A stretch of DNA of 64,000 nt from Acanthaster planci (GCF_001949145.1 NW_019091568.1:1-64000); one strand, 5' to 3'; numbered from the stretch's first letter, positions 26,501 to 41,500 are shown. The notes: generated from the sequence alone by a model not told the origin. Made by a program: numbers and translations.

Positions 26501-29500
26501 GTTTTTGCAATATTTCCTTCCACTTTTAACCTTGAAAATCATGTAAATCTAAAACCCTATGTCAGAAAGGCATTGAAAATTCTCCATTTTTGCCGCACTT
26601 GGACCGTTTTGGCTTGGCAAAAAAGACAGAAAGGGCTTTCTGAACCTTTCTCAAACAATTTGCGACACTTCCATTGTATAAACAAATGATTTTTGCAGAA
26701 TATTTTGATTCACATGGAAGCATACAAACTGGTATTAATGTCTGTTATGACTAATTTTTGCTGAATAGTATCCAGCTGTTAGGAAGGCATCAGCATTTGA
26801 AAATACTGGGTTTTGTGTAGCGGCAGAATGGGAAATGTCGTAAGTCTCATGTACCTGATATACCTACTACCAGTACAAATACCAGTATGCATCTAGGCCT
26901 TGGGGTTTCTTTTTTCCACTCTCAAGCATATTTATGTGTGTATGTGCATTCGTGTGCAATGCTTGTCACAAATCTTTTAAATTGGAGAATGAGTATTGTT
27001 AGCAATGGACTAACTGGTGTTCTGCAACTTCTGATCTGAAAAGTTCAACTAGCAAACTGCACATAGGCTTGTGTTTAGTGGGGACAGCTCCTTTGGGGAT
27101 TGTGTTTCATGGATGAACACCACAAAATGCTTTTCTCCACATCCTGGAGTAAAATTTTTTTTAGAATTTAATGAAGTGTTGGGATCGAGTCCCCAAATAC
27201 GAGTACAAAGCACTTTGAGTACTATGGGAGCAAGTCCCGGGCCGAGTACAGGTACCGGGTACACTTGTGACAAGCCCGAGTCCAAAGCACCGAGTACGAG
27301 TACATTAAAGGTGGAGTACTGGGCCAAGTATCGAAGTCTGTGTCCAAGTATCGAAGTCTGTGTCCAAGTCCGAGTACATTTACTGTACACTTACAGGTAC
27401 AGTACCAACAAGGTAAATAAATAAATGAAATACTACAGTACATAAACCTGTTACTTAAAATAAACACACCATACAATGGTTGTCTTTACCGAGTACATGT
27501 ACCAGTAGTTACATACCTCTTAATGCTGAATTCTTGGGGATCTTCAAAAGCCCACTTTATTATATTGGAAATTACTGAAATATTCAACTGTGACAAAGCT
27601 ACAAAAAGTGCAAAAATCTCCGTCAGTCTCAGTCCACATCATGATCCTAACTATGTGTAATCAAAATTCCAGACCACAGGCCAATACTGAGTGAAAAGAC
27701 CTTCAAGGTACATCTACATGTACCGGTAGCACCGTCATGACGCCAGCAGACTTGAAAGCTTGGACAACTTAATCTCTGTTTCAGTTGTATGCTTTATTAA
27801 ATTAAGGAACTTTGTAGAATTTTTTATATACCATTACCAGTCGACTGTAAAGAGAGAAAGTAATTCATTTGAAATTTTGAAATTTGAAGTTTATAGTTTG
27901 TTGTGATGGCAGGCAGTAATCATGCGTGTTGCCCTGAAGTAAACTCAGGCTCCAGGTCTCACCAGGATATCATCCTTAATCTCATCAGGCATTCTCCTTG
28001 GCCGTGGTAAACCCAGACTGTCATACAAAGTATACGCACATGTATACATCCTCTCCAGAAGAGACATCAAGCATTAAGTATACATATGTATAGATACTAG
28101 AAGCCCCAGCTCTCGGAAGTTTGTTAGAATAGATGCTAATGTCAATGAAGTGTCCAGAGGCGGCATGCCTTTGTGGCCTGTGGATGGACAGACAGACGTG
28201 CCAAGATGAGGACTGAGGAGGATAAATTGACTCAAGACCTGCCGTTTGTTTAGCCTGGTAGAAGATGTCTAATGAGTGAAGGGGCAGACACATATCAGCA
28301 CTGTAGGCCCTGTGATACTGGGTACATGTACATGTACATGTACATGTAAATGTGTCGGTAAAATGCTGTAAATGTACCGTACATTGTACATGTACACGTG
28401 TATGATAATGAATGTCTGCGCATGTCAGTATTGATGTTTCTTGAGGGTTTGGAAGAATAAGGACTGGTAAATCTTCAGGCTCAAGAGGACCATACGAATG
28501 TGATGTCATGAATGTGATGTCACTTCAGATATTCAGAATGGCCCCGTGAATTTGCAAAGGTTGAACCTACATGTACATGTAGCGGTACATTTACATGTGC
28601 GAGTAATTTAGCTTTGGTGAAATTGTGACGTTACAGTTGTGTTTGCATTTATTTCTACATGTGTGTGGATCAGCAAATGGCTTTCATTTTAGAAGAGACA
28701 TTGCTTTTTGTATGCATCATGATAGGCAGTGTGTCAATTTTGGTATTGACAATGGTGGCACAGTATCTGGTCAAGTCTTTAGGTACTAGGAGAAACATAT
28801 CATCAAAACACCATGGCCAAAAGAACACAGTGAGGAATGGATGTTAACACCCATTTTATTCTCATCTATTGCTTAATATATCGCCATAATCAACAAACCA
28901 GCTGTGGACGTGGAAACAATCCCCACCACTGTTACCTACATGCACACTAAATTCTTCACACTTCTTGAATGGAGTACCGGTTCCACACTGCCGAGTACCA
29001 GCACTATCCGCTTTCATTTCCTCTGGGCTCTGTTGAAAGCATAAATGAACCGTGCACATGAATGATGAGGCAGTGTTTAAATAATTCAGTACATGAACAC
29101 AGGGCTTTTGCATGTACAGTGTACATGTGCATGTATTTACTGAACTGAAATTCACAGCGACAAAGGATTATCAGCTAAATGCTCGTATCATTAAGAAATG
29201 ATGCCAAGTTTGGTTTTTTTGTTGAAAAAAAATTCCTTGACGCTGACAGATGTACCGGTAGGCCTGGTACATGTACAGATGTACCGGTAGGCCTGGTACA
29301 TGTACAGATGTACCGGTAGGCCTGGTACATGTACAGATGTACCAGGATATTTTCTTTTATCATTGAACATCCTGATTGCATATCACACAGAAAAAAGCAA
29401 ACCATTTACTGAAATGTGTTAAATTTTTTTATCAGCCAAGCTGTCATTCTCACCCCCGAAGAACATCTTGAAAATGAAACCATCTGCATACAATGTGCTA

Positions 29501-32500
29501 GTAGGTTCATTTACAGGTCACAAATTATAACAGTGTATATTTGTACATGTATAACAAAAGAAGTTCTGGTTCTGGTACCGGTACATTCTCAGTACATGTA
29601 CAGGTACATGTAGGTACATGTACATTTTATGTAAATGAAGCCAGGTGCAGAATATGCCAGTAGTAAATGTGGAGAGGACTGTAAAGGGGGTCGAAATTGC
29701 AACACACATATTTCATTCATTCCACAATGTTTCATTTTCTCCCGAAAACAAAGCAAACCCAAACAAACAAAAACCAAAGTTACCGAATAAAAATCCCCAG
29801 ATAACGGGTAACCAGCCCTCTTTACCTGTTGGCCCTTGCAGTGCCTCAAAGCTTTCAGTTGTTGTGCTTCATGCAGTCTTTATAATTGCCACAAAGGGAG
29901 GAACTGCAGAGAATAAGTTTCAACAGCAGCCACAGACAATGTAGACTGGATAAACACAGTGTCACTTTTATTTGAAAGCAAATTATCTGTGATTGCACTC
30001 ATAGCTGCAGTCCGGAAATTTGAGGCCTCCATTGTGAATTTGAGGAGTCAGTGACTTTGTTTATGTATCCAGCACATACAGTGTATTTGTGTGAGTGCTG
30101 ATGGGTTGAATTTCAAGCTTTATCCACCTCAGAACATTTACTCCTCTCAGCTTCCATCAAGGGAGAGCTATTCATTCAGATGAGGTTGGCAGCCTGTGCG
30201 CCCTTAAGAATGAAATAGTACACCCTTTGTTTCCATGGGGCTGTAGTGTGTTGTACAGCATACATCATATCTCCCTACACAAATACCAGGGCCATGAATC
30301 ATCCAATCTGCTTTAAGTCAACACCAGGCTGAACTTGGTCCCTCTCCCTCCCTCTTGCTGAGCTTCATGGCCACCATGCTGTGACTACCGTCCATCTGTG
30401 CCCAGACCCTTGTGGATTGAGTTACCAGTCTAGCCTACTGGTACACTGTCATTCTGTCCAGAAACCAAAGTCTGTAGTGTCTGTCTGTCCACAGAGTTAG
30501 GTCCGTCTAAGTCTTGCTGTAGACGATCTAGACTATGTAGTTTGGATTGTTAAAAAACCACAGGAAACATAACTAGTACATGTAGTTTTGTGTACCTCAG
30601 AAGATTTACCAGAACAGGAACTGAAAGTGAACATGTTGGTTTTGTATTGGTCTACTAAATGAATTATCTGTAGATATCCTTGCCTTTTTTTTTACAGTCT
30701 TTCTTAGGAAATGGGTCCGACTCGTTACAGATTTGTTTCACTTTGAATGAATTTCAGAATCATTAAAAGAATTCCTGTAAATTTCACTGAGAGTCTGTAG
30801 GCCTAAATTTATTACATGTCCTTTGTCCTTTAACTCAAGTATGTACATACAGTGCAATTTTATTTCTCGGGGAATAAGAACTCATTTAGTTCTTGACTGA
30901 TTTGCGTTAGGAAAGAATGAATATTAAATAACTCAAGGTTTTACCCACAAACCTGTTAAACCTCATAAAATCTCAATGTACAGTAAACCTTGAGCGGTGG
31001 GGGTAGACCTTGTTTGATTTGCATCCTCCTCTTTCTTGTATTGGTACTAGTTACAATATTTTACCCCTTTGACATTGTTTATTTGACTAATACAGCCTTT
31101 TCCACCCTCGCCAGGAAACTGTCATGCACTTTCCTCCTTTTGTGTGTTTTACTAGTCTCTGCAGTTCCTGTTCCTATACTCTGAATTGGTGCTGTTTGAC
31201 AATGATTTATGGTCCCCTGGTCCCCAAAGTCTTGAACTTGGTTGTTTTGGCCAAACCCTAAGGGGGGTTATCAGGGTTAGAAGTTTACAAGGGGCCCGAT
31301 AAAATACCAATCAGTTTCAGAATCCAGGCTGTGTCAACAACACCAGTTGGTGTAGTGTCTGCAACTGTTGTCCTGTGTTTTGTTTCCTGTCATTTTTAAT
31401 GATGTTTTTTTCTTCTGGTTTTGTTTTGTTTTATGAGGGTGTTGGTTTCATTTGTGTGTTGTTGGGATGGCTTTAACTCTTGTTTGCAATGTGGTGATTG
31501 ATTTTGGTGATTATTTCACATGGTATGTGTTGAACACATCTGTGCATGATTCAACTACCAGTAACATAAAATCCTTCAAAATTCACTGAAAAGAATTTTG
31601 TAGGATTTTGTAAGATTGAGGAAGGCAGAGCCCAGCCTTTGTTGTATTATACTGATGGCTTGAAACCCCTGTATGTTGAAGTACAAAGAGAGTGCCATTG
31701 GGTTCCTGCACATACTTGTAGGAAGATTTTGTCGGTTTTTCGGATCAAGGCAAAGTGGCTCAGAAGTGAAAACATGTTACATGTCTTCACTGTGCCTTTT
31801 GTTCTGTATGCATAAGTTTTGGAGAGTGTTCATTGAAAATGTGCTGGAGTGAAATGGGTAAAAAGATGCAAAAACATTACACATGGAAAGGCAGTCTTAG
31901 GTTCAAATTTGACGTCAAGTCGAGCAAGTTTTAGCTTGTTTGTTGATTGAGGCATGCAGTGAAGACGCCATTGCAGTAATTTGTGACTGCTGAATCGCGG
32001 TAGATTCTGCAGATCCAGTTGATTGAGAAAATCATTTGATCAAATCTTAATAGGTTAACCCCATATACATGTATGTAGCAGTATTTCTGAGAGGCTGCAA
32101 AAGACCCTTTCCCTTTCTAAGGAGCACTGAAAACAGGGGTGCCTTGCAATGAAATCTCATTGATGTCACGATCACAGAAATGATGTGCTGTGAGTGTGAG
32201 AAAGTTTACCCCTGTCACAAATTGCAAGGATCCCCATGTGTTTGTCACATGACTCCAGACCTCCTCTGCCTTCTCCAATCACTGAGATTGGTCGTGTGAA
32301 TTGAAAGCGTGCAATTTTTGCAAGGATTGTGTGCGTTGAAGTCCATTACACACACACCTTTGCTGTTGCTGTCATTCGAAATAGCAGTTCATGAATATAC
32401 AGTACTGCCCATTGGTGATAGTCTTGCGGCCATCTGATTCCACGCATGCATTATTACAGAGTTTCATATTTGAGGAGCTGGAACCAGATCTATAAAGTTC

Positions 32501-35500
32501 GGGCCTTATAATCACAATTGTTGAAAAAATTTCCTTTTGTGCCATGAATAACAAAAAATTAGGAAAAAGAAAATATTCTCTACGGTATACAGCATTTCTG
32601 GGGATTGCGATTGATATCTTCTGTCTTGACATCGGATGCCAGGGTTTATAAGGCGCAAGACTGGTGCTGGCAACAAGGGCATTATTAATCGGCACTGACA
32701 GTCATCCTGCTAATGTGTCTACTTGTGAGTCCGATGAACGAAAAACGCCCAGGATTCTTCACTAAAATGGAGATACTAAATCTACAGTAGGAGACAGACA
32801 GGTGCATACATGTAGCAATGGAAGCCGCCAACAGGCAAATAATGTTGTCGTCGCTGAATTCATACATAAATGTTTGTGAAAATTTGCAAAAAAGCATTCA
32901 TGTGTATGTCTGGAAAATCACTGGTACTCTATATTTCCACCATTGAAGTACCAGTGATGTAAATGTCAATGCTGCAAAACAGGGACACTCACTGATGTGC
33001 TGTGTTGTATGCTACTACATGTACAATGTACATGTACACGTACCATGTGAAAGCTCACAAAGAAGTCACAGGTAACCCTTGGGACAGACACGGGGTGCCA
33101 AACATTGCAGATGTGTGTTTCCATCATTAATCTGAAAGGGCCTGAAATCTGATTGATTTTGTGGTATGGAATGGGACACGTGTCCCAAAACATACATACA
33201 GTATGGTATGTCTGTAAATTAAATCTCAAGAAATGTCCCACGTGTACCAGTACATGTGCACATGTACATGACAGTCTTGAACTGTGGATAAAGTCAGCCT
33301 AAAAATTGTTTAACGTGCCCAGGGCATTCGCTTTAGGCCCTTGTAAATGTTCATTGGAATTCTTGCCAAATTTTGGTTTACATGTTCAGTGGACATGTAC
33401 TTGTATGACGTTATGTCTTCTTTGTTTCATAAAATTTGAGAGGGCTTGACATATCACATATAACATAAAAATGAACAAACAAAGCTTTGCTAAAATCTAT
33501 GCCAACTATACATGTAATTGTGGCTGCCTGTTTGAAAAATGCGCAAATGGAGGTGGGTCAGGAAGACTGGAAGCAGCAAAATGTGAGCTTAATGAATTCT
33601 CGTTGAGAAAAAGTGAGACTGGGGACCTTTTACAAATAGTTGATTATCCTGAGCATTTTGCATGGTCACCTCTTGCTGCTGAATGAAGGGATTCCATCCT
33701 AGGCACATTTGGGTGGGCTCTGCTTTACCCATCCCCATTGTGGGACCTTTGGCAAGGGCTTTTTAGGTATAATCATTCGGTTAACTGGTAATTGTTGGAC
33801 TCAGAGAGGAAGTCTGAAATAGATGTTTCACATGAATTACAGTGGAAGTATATGTACAGGTACCAACCGCTATGGAACAGCTTTTGACTATTCATTGTAC
33901 CGGTAAATACTCATTTTTGGTTTGTTTTGTTCCAGATTTAAGGGGACACTGACCATACCGGTACTTGCAAGAATTTGTGCATTCAGTGGGAAAGATGTGT
34001 AAAATGCATGCATGGGGAATGGCCTTCACCTGCTTTCATGTGAAGTTCATTGCTGGCTTATTTTGTACTCACGCATACCAGACATACATGTAGTGCATGT
34101 ACATGTACATTGTACATGGCACGCTGGAGCCTGCCACACACTAGAGCTACCAGCTTTGCCAAAGTTCATTCATGACTGATGATATAAGCAGATACATGTA
34201 GGTCTAGTGTGTGGTAAATTTGTCCAGTGATTTTGGTCATTTGTGATGCTGCGCCAATAATACTTTTAGCCACTCCTACCAAAAGTCTGCGGTGAACAAA
34301 AGCTATCTGCTTTTGGCTTACGTGTTGAGCACATGCGTGCTTCTGCCATATGACGTAAACAGGCAAAATGGCTGCGCCCAAAATAGTGTCCGACATGAGT
34401 TCACATGAATGATCATCATTGGTCTTTTGCATCAAGTTACTATGTAAGTGTGCATTTTTTTGGTGGCATCCCAACAGTTGGGCAGCATAGCCCACATGTT
34501 GGCGCAAACATCCTGGTTGTGCAGGAAACCTCTAATCTCACTTGAGGTGATAAGGATGACATCATTTCCTTATGATGCCATTGGTCAGAGCCCTTCATAA
34601 TAGCCATAAAACGAACATACATGTACCACGCAAACATACCGTTTATACATGTTTAAATGGGTATATTGTACGCATGCTGCATCATTAGCATCAGTGTGTT
34701 TGGGTAATGGTGTCACCAAAATTAAAACATTCTTATTCTGCTAATTTCAATGTGTAATGTATTCAAATGCCTGCAAAAAGATAGTTTCTTGTAATGTAAT
34801 GTACCGGTTGGCCTACTGTACATGCATGTACATACCGGTACATGTACATGTACATGCACCTGTACATATGCATCTGTACATACATGCACCTGTACATACA
34901 TGCACCTGTACATACATGCACCTGTACATTTTACTAGTACCGTAGTTTCTCCTCTAAACAAATATAATGCATGTAGGGTGATCTGAATTTAAAAAAATTT
35001 GTCATAATTTTGTATGTCAGTGTGTACTGTTGACTACAAAAGTCGTGTGCTTTTAAAGGCAACGATTGTAAATGTCCTCTTTAAAAAGTGGCTTGGCTTG
35101 CTTTTAAGAAGCTACGTGTACCGGTACATGTACATGTACATTTAAAGACATTTATATATGTGAATTAAAGACATACATGTGCATATGTACTTAGTGAAAA
35201 ATGCTACGGTATCTTCAAATCAAATTATGTAGCAGGTTCAAGCACCCACTTTTAACTAACGCTCTCTCTTGAAAATTCTGCTTTGAGTAGAGAACCGTTT
35301 GCTTGGAGCATCAAGCCAGGAGTGCATTATGTCCAGCAGGTCAAGTGCTAACATCGCAGCAGCGTTGAATGCCATTAATATTACACTGTATTAAAGATTT
35401 CCTGCAATGAAATTTACAGTGGCCCTGTCCAGAAAGTTCCTTTGCTGAAAAAAAGTTGATGGATTTTTAATGGGGCTCATGAGAATTTAAGGAAAAAAAT

Positions 35501-38500
35501 TAACAGAGATGAATTATCGGTTGGGTAGTGATACATGTATGTTGATAACATATAATTGATAACAAAATGCACTGGGCTGTCAAAGTGGAAGAAAAATCAA
35601 AAACTTAAGTATTACACTGTGTACATGTACATGTATATTTTAGATCTCTTGCAAACAAGATAAGGTACTGGTTGGAGAAAGGAAAAAAGTAAGAATAAAT
35701 CACTTTAGTAAGCTAGTCGGCTTTTCCTGTGTCACGTTCAACCTGTTTTCAACTTGTGTGATTATCAAGCCCGACCATGTTCAACAAGAAAAAACTCCTT
35801 AAAACCTGACCTCTGTCCTGCTTGAGGGTGTTAACTATGCCAAGCCCTTCACAGACAAGAATATGCAAAATACATCTCACTCCCTTTCCCATCCTTTTAT
35901 CTAGGAGGGGCAGCTTTCTGAGCAAAGATAACGAACTTGGGAAAAGGGCCTGATGCAATGAATTACTGCTGTAAGGAGGCAAGGTCGTGGATGAGTGGAA
36001 AAAAACAGTTATAACCCAGTTGAGCTGTGGGGACATTGCATTGCCCTGCATTGCATTACACAGTGCAAGTGCTGGTGCCCTGCCCCACAACTATTTTACA
36101 TGTATTTCTTTGGAGGCTATATGGTACATGTGGTTCTTGATGGGTATGATCCAGTACAACTTCACTTTGTAATGGAGGAGGAATGTGTCCCAGAGTAGTT
36201 GAAGTGGGAAAGCCTGCTCGTTGGGATGGAGGCGACCCCAGATTATTGGGAAAAGTCTACAAAGGAGACTTCATTTTGCAACCAAATCTGGTATTGCACG
36301 TTGTTGCTTTTGATTGGGTTGTGCTTAACCCTAACTACCGGTACCCCAAACCTGCCATACTCCAACAGCAGGTTTTGTGAGGTTTTGTACCATACATGAT
36401 GAACTTGTTGAATATTGTGAGACTTGGGATGAAAGGCCCAAGGAGATGGTGTTGGATTCTATGTGAGTCGGGACACACAGGGTTCATTGTGTGCAGTGTC
36501 TGGCTTGCTGTGCCAGTTGTTGGACTATGCTTGATTTTGTCAGGTTTGGTACTGTTCAGTGCAAGTCACCCTATACTGCATGTACCGGTAGACCCATCCA
36601 TACCATATCACTCAAACTCCAACAGGCTCATTCTGTTGGAGTTTATAAGGTTTGGTACATGTACAGTGACCTGCATGTACATGTACAAGTACATGTACAT
36701 AGACAGGTACATGTTGGCTTTTGTGAGGTTCAGTGTGCTCTCTAGTGCAGGAGCCCAGGGGGTTAGGGTTTAGCTTGGTGGTTTAATATTGGGTTTCCTT
36801 GAGAGAACCTGAGGCCAGGGTTCCCTCCCTATTCAAGTGTGAGGCGGCCCCACCTCACTGATTTTAGTGACCACCTCAGGCTTTTCTGTTGAATTTTACC
36901 ACCTCACACCTCACAGATCAGTTTTACATGTAAATCATTCTGAATGGTAAAGAAGGACACAGAATACAAGATCAATTCACATGTACTAGTATTTTGAATG
37001 TGCTATTAGACTGTATAGAACTTATTTTAGGCCTGTTAGAAAACACTCACTTTTGTTTTAGGCACTAGAACTTTGGCAACATTTGTTTGACCACTATCAG
37101 TACCTCAGGGGAAACCCTGCCTGAGGCAACATCAACTTCACTTGGCTGTTGCTTGAAATAACATGGGGCTGTGGGAAAAGCATGGAATCACTGGCTGAGG
37201 GCTTCCATACAGTAGTAGTACAGGTACCGATCCATGTGGGCGCATGTTTTTAACACATGTACACATGTACATGTGTATATCCAGCCATACATGTAGCCAA
37301 GTACTTACATGTACATTGATCACAAGGGATGGGAGCTAAAGTTTTAAATGTGGCCAAGTGTAGTCTTACAAATTGTGGCAGAATGTGCACAGAGATTCAG
37401 TTATCAGTATTCAGAGAATTACCGCTATTTGTCAGTGCCCAGAGAATGAGATACCAGAACTGGTATTCCAGGTAAGGAATCCAAGAAATGGACACCACCG
37501 AAACCAAATACAATCCACTGGTCTTACCACTGCCATGTTGAAATCATTAACTATATCATCTGCACCCGTTGACAGAAGTCCTGAAGTAAGAGTGTATATT
37601 TCCCCTTAAATAAATGTACGGTAGATTAGTTGAGTCATTGTGACCTGAACTGCCATTTATACATGATTCTTTGAGGCTGAAAAAAGTGAAGGATTTTTGG
37701 TTTTTGAAAGAGAAAATTGAAAACTAGTTCTGAGAATGTCCGTATATCATGTTGTATGTTTTTCTTTAGGCCTTAAATAAATTTCTTCTTGCTGAGAAAA
37801 GGGGCTTCTTCCTGCATAATAATCCTGCAACTGCAGACAAGTAGACACATTTTTATGGATTTGTCTACAGTTGAAGGAATTTTATGCAAAATGATGCCCC
37901 TCCAAATCTTTTTATTATCAGATCTTTCCCAGGTGCGCTAAAACTCCTGTCGCTGGGCTTGTCCAGTGAAGGCGATAACCTGATAGCCCCTTAGGCAAGT
38001 TGGAGGATGGCGGGCGGTGATTGGATGAGGGTATTAAGTAGTTGAACCATGGGTGGAAGCAAATAGAAAAAGGTGATTGTACTGCCTGGTACAGCATGTA
38101 GTGGGGGTGGGTGGGTTGTAATGTCAGGGGTTGTCCACCTTGAGGAAAAATGGGCTCTAGAGATTTGCAATTTGGATGAGAGCTTTGGAAACTTTAAGAG
38201 CCGTGTTTTGCGTGGATCTGCGTGCCTGTGTTTACTGTAGTTTCACTGTGCAAAGAGTGTATTGCTTTCCTGTTTGTACTTCAGGGAATACGGGCGATTC
38301 ACAATAGTGCGCCTCCAAGAGTTTGCAACGCGTTGGCTAATCACAACATGCAAAATCTGTTGACACTTATCAAACGGGCTTTGGGTCGACAGATTGTGCG
38401 CATTGTGATTGCCCAGTGTGTTGCAAACACTTGGAGGTGCATTATTGTGAATTGCTCATATTGGAAGGAGGATTTGATATACCGGTACATTGATTTTTAT

Positions 38501-41500
38501 TTTTAGATGATATTTACAGCCCATAGGCATGACCTCCCCTTTAGTTTAACATGTTGAATCCTAAACTCCCCCCCCCCCAAAATCCCAGCATTTTGTCCAG
38601 GAATTTCGGATTATTTATCAAGGTGTGAATTCATCTTGTATATGTACTGGTATGTACATGTACATGTGCCCCTCGTTCATTGTGGCATTTTGATTTTTAT
38701 CTTGAAAATCCATTTTAAGTACATGAATGAATATTCGCACTTACAAGTGTCGTAGGGTTGGAAGCTATTTGTGCAATGACTCCAGCGTGGGCTGGGGTGG
38801 TGGTTGCAAGTACGGTACATGAACAACTGCTGATGATGGATGGGTCATTCAATAATGGAGACACTAGGGGAGACTGGAGCAAGTCTAGGCCATTTGTGCC
38901 AGACAGTCCTTGATGTTGTTTGCTATCTTTGTGTCTGGTGTCATGTCAAGTGCATGGCCGTGTCATGTCATGGGGGGAGGAGGGCACCCCAAATTGGATT
39001 GGTTGCCACACATGTTGAAATATGGCCAGGAAGCAGTCAATTTATGGTGTCAAAGTTATTTATTTCCAGATTGGTGTATCTTTTCTAGCCTTCTGAATCA
39101 TTGGAATAACCAGAAGAGCCTAAAAATGAAAACCCTCTGTAAGTTTTCTGTGAGAAGTACTGTTTGTGTTGGATTTGTTTGGGAGAATATGACATGAATA
39201 ACAATTTGGCCATCTCTTAGTGGGCTTTCAATAACCAGGTGTAAGTTATAAGATTTGGCTATACATCACATGTGCTATTCAGAAATGGTTGTGAATTGGA
39301 TCAACTTGATCCAATTTTGCCACAAGTATACAGGTATATACATTCCCCAGAAATTGACATGGATGTGGTTTTGTTATTTACTTATTGGCTTTTTTTTAAC
39401 TTGTTCATTTTTGTGTGTGTACAGGCAGCTGATGAGGACAATGTCATGTACATTGATGGCAGTGGGGATGGTGGGGAACCGGGCAATGTGGCAGAAGCCG
39501 GAACACCCGATGACGAGGACAACACAGAAGTACCCGGCGAGATAGGATCAGGTACCGTGGGGCCCGGCACGAAGGCCGCAGGTAAGAGGACAAACTGGGT
39601 TATGCAATAGTGGCAGTTGTTGGGAGTTCAGAGGAATCACTCATTGGGTAGAACACTGATAAACGAGCAGTGGAGACAAAGGTTTGGCTCTGGATCATTG
39701 ATTGGTTGATAATTCATTCTTGACGTTGAACTATTGCCGGCACATGCCGGTAGGTGTAGGCATTTAACAGCTTTGGCTAGCCCAATGCCAAGGGGACACA
39801 TTCTTTTGGTAGGAAATGTCAGACTGACTTGGAGGGACAATAACAAGTTTGCCCCTGTAATAATTATTGTTCAACTCTTGTAGTGCCTACAACCCCAGTA
39901 CCAATATGTGTGTGTTTGTGTGTAAAGTGATGAAGTATTTGGTCAAAAACCTCACAACGCCACGGACTGAAAACTAACAGTAAAGTTTACTGGTAAGATG
40001 ACAAGGTGTGGTGGAAAGGTGTTCTGAGAACGTACATGTACAGATGGGATTAAAGACCGTGTATAGGATTTGTAAGATCTCAAAAACGGGACTGTCGGAT
40101 TATCTTGAAATTTCTCAGGGTAAAGTTAGTACCTGGTACATAATGGTGTCAGACAGTCTGTAAAATTCTACTGCCAGGAATGCTGTCATTTTTGAGAAAA
40201 GAGAAAATTCATATTTTTTTCCAAAGATTGTCCGTTCAGACGATCTTTAGCAAATACAATTCGTTCCACTACCGTAACCATTAACAGACACAAAGAAAAT
40301 GTGTGTGAAGCATTGAGCTGTTGGAAGAGTCTATATCAACAGGTAAGGTACAAACTGCCAATGTGCCTTTGGTGTGCCTAAACTGCAGTATTAACTAATA
40401 AAATAAATATATAACCATAACTAACGGCCTAAAAGAGAATTTGGACTGGTTTGATATTTGAGGTTTCTTTTGAAACTGTGGAAGTTTATCTCATGAATTT
40501 ATCATTGTAACATAACCCCTTAAGATTATGGTATGGTCCAAATACATGGGTAGATCATGGTCGCTCCTTTGAGCTCCCTGGTTTTCTCAAACAAAATTTT
40601 CAATTTCGAGACATTTAGCTTTCTATTTTTCCAGTCACAGTAACTCTTAAGCCCAAAATGCAAGGATAGTTGCCACATTTGCTGATTTATAAAGTGTTCA
40701 TGATGGGGGTTGCCACATTTGCTGATTTATAAAGTGTTTATGATGGGCACCAGCGGTGTGTGGAGGGTTTTTGCCCGACATGGGAGGCTACAGTACATAC
40801 ACTGTACAGTATGAAGAGTGAACAAATTCTTTGATTGTGCGGTATGCACATGTACTGGTACATGTACACTGTGCATTTTGGTTGCTCAGTGACTGTGGTG
40901 ACTGCAGTCAACTCACTGCACGATGACATGGTCTTTATTCAACAAAATCTTCAGTGTTGCATTGCCGAAGAGGAAACACAAACTTCAAGGTAAATTTACA
41001 AACCACTATCACTGCTCAATACCATAGAAAAAATGCATTTTTGAGAGCTACAGTTGTTCTCCAGATTGACTGTGCACTATTGTGGAACTCAGGAAAGTCC
41101 TGTGGCCCATGGACTTTTGCGAGACAAATTACACGAGTTAGGCTTCGAGTGTTAACAATTTTTTCTCAATTTTCCTCAAAGCAGTGAACTCAAAAAATGA
41201 AAGGGGTCCTTGAAATGATACACAAACTAAATCACAAACCAAAAATTGGCAAATTCTGACAATTTACAATACATGTACCAGTAAATGCAAATCCTATACA
41301 CTGCTTTTAAGTGCTTGAACTGTTTGGGGACCACCTTACCAGATAAAGTCTGAAAACGGTGGTCCTCAATCGCTAAGAGAGAAGGACTGTAGCTAGTTTT
41401 ATTAACCTTCAAATCAATTGAAAAGGGTACAGAAATTACCAAGAGCCATTGTGTCATGGTAATGAGCTGGAAGTACACTGTACATGTACAGCAGGTGGAT

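Larger units (their letters stand above)
5209..39424 (+). other. Syndecan intron 1 (34.2 kb)
   Basis: A long stretch with no supported coding exon. The open frames inside are short or dominated by translated TACATGTA repeats (runs of Tyr-Met-Tyr, Cys-Thr or His-Val). It holds MITE copies (9680-9857, 22051-22603, 38291-38458), microsatellites and minisatellites, a hairpin (19241-19295), an assembly gap (17978-18310) and scores of TACATGTA/TACCGGTA palindromes, for example dense clusters at 13030-13080, 14150-14285, 14605-14635, 14930-14985, 28320-28400 and 29575-29625. Vertebrate syndecan genes also have a very long first intron. Enhancers may be present but are not identifiable by eye. Confidence 0.7.

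Noticed and set aside
28021-28509. 162-codon minus-strand open frame
   Set aside because: Contains a Cys-Thr run produced by TACATGTA repeats and no domain.
29246-29344. CRISPR-like array
   Set aside because: Units are contiguous with no spacers, and the genome is clearly eukaryotic.
36183-36773. Overlapping plus-strand open frames as possible exons
   Set aside because: No domain, repeat-derived YMYKYMYIDRYM segment, and no consistent splice acceptor and donor that would join the syndecan phase.
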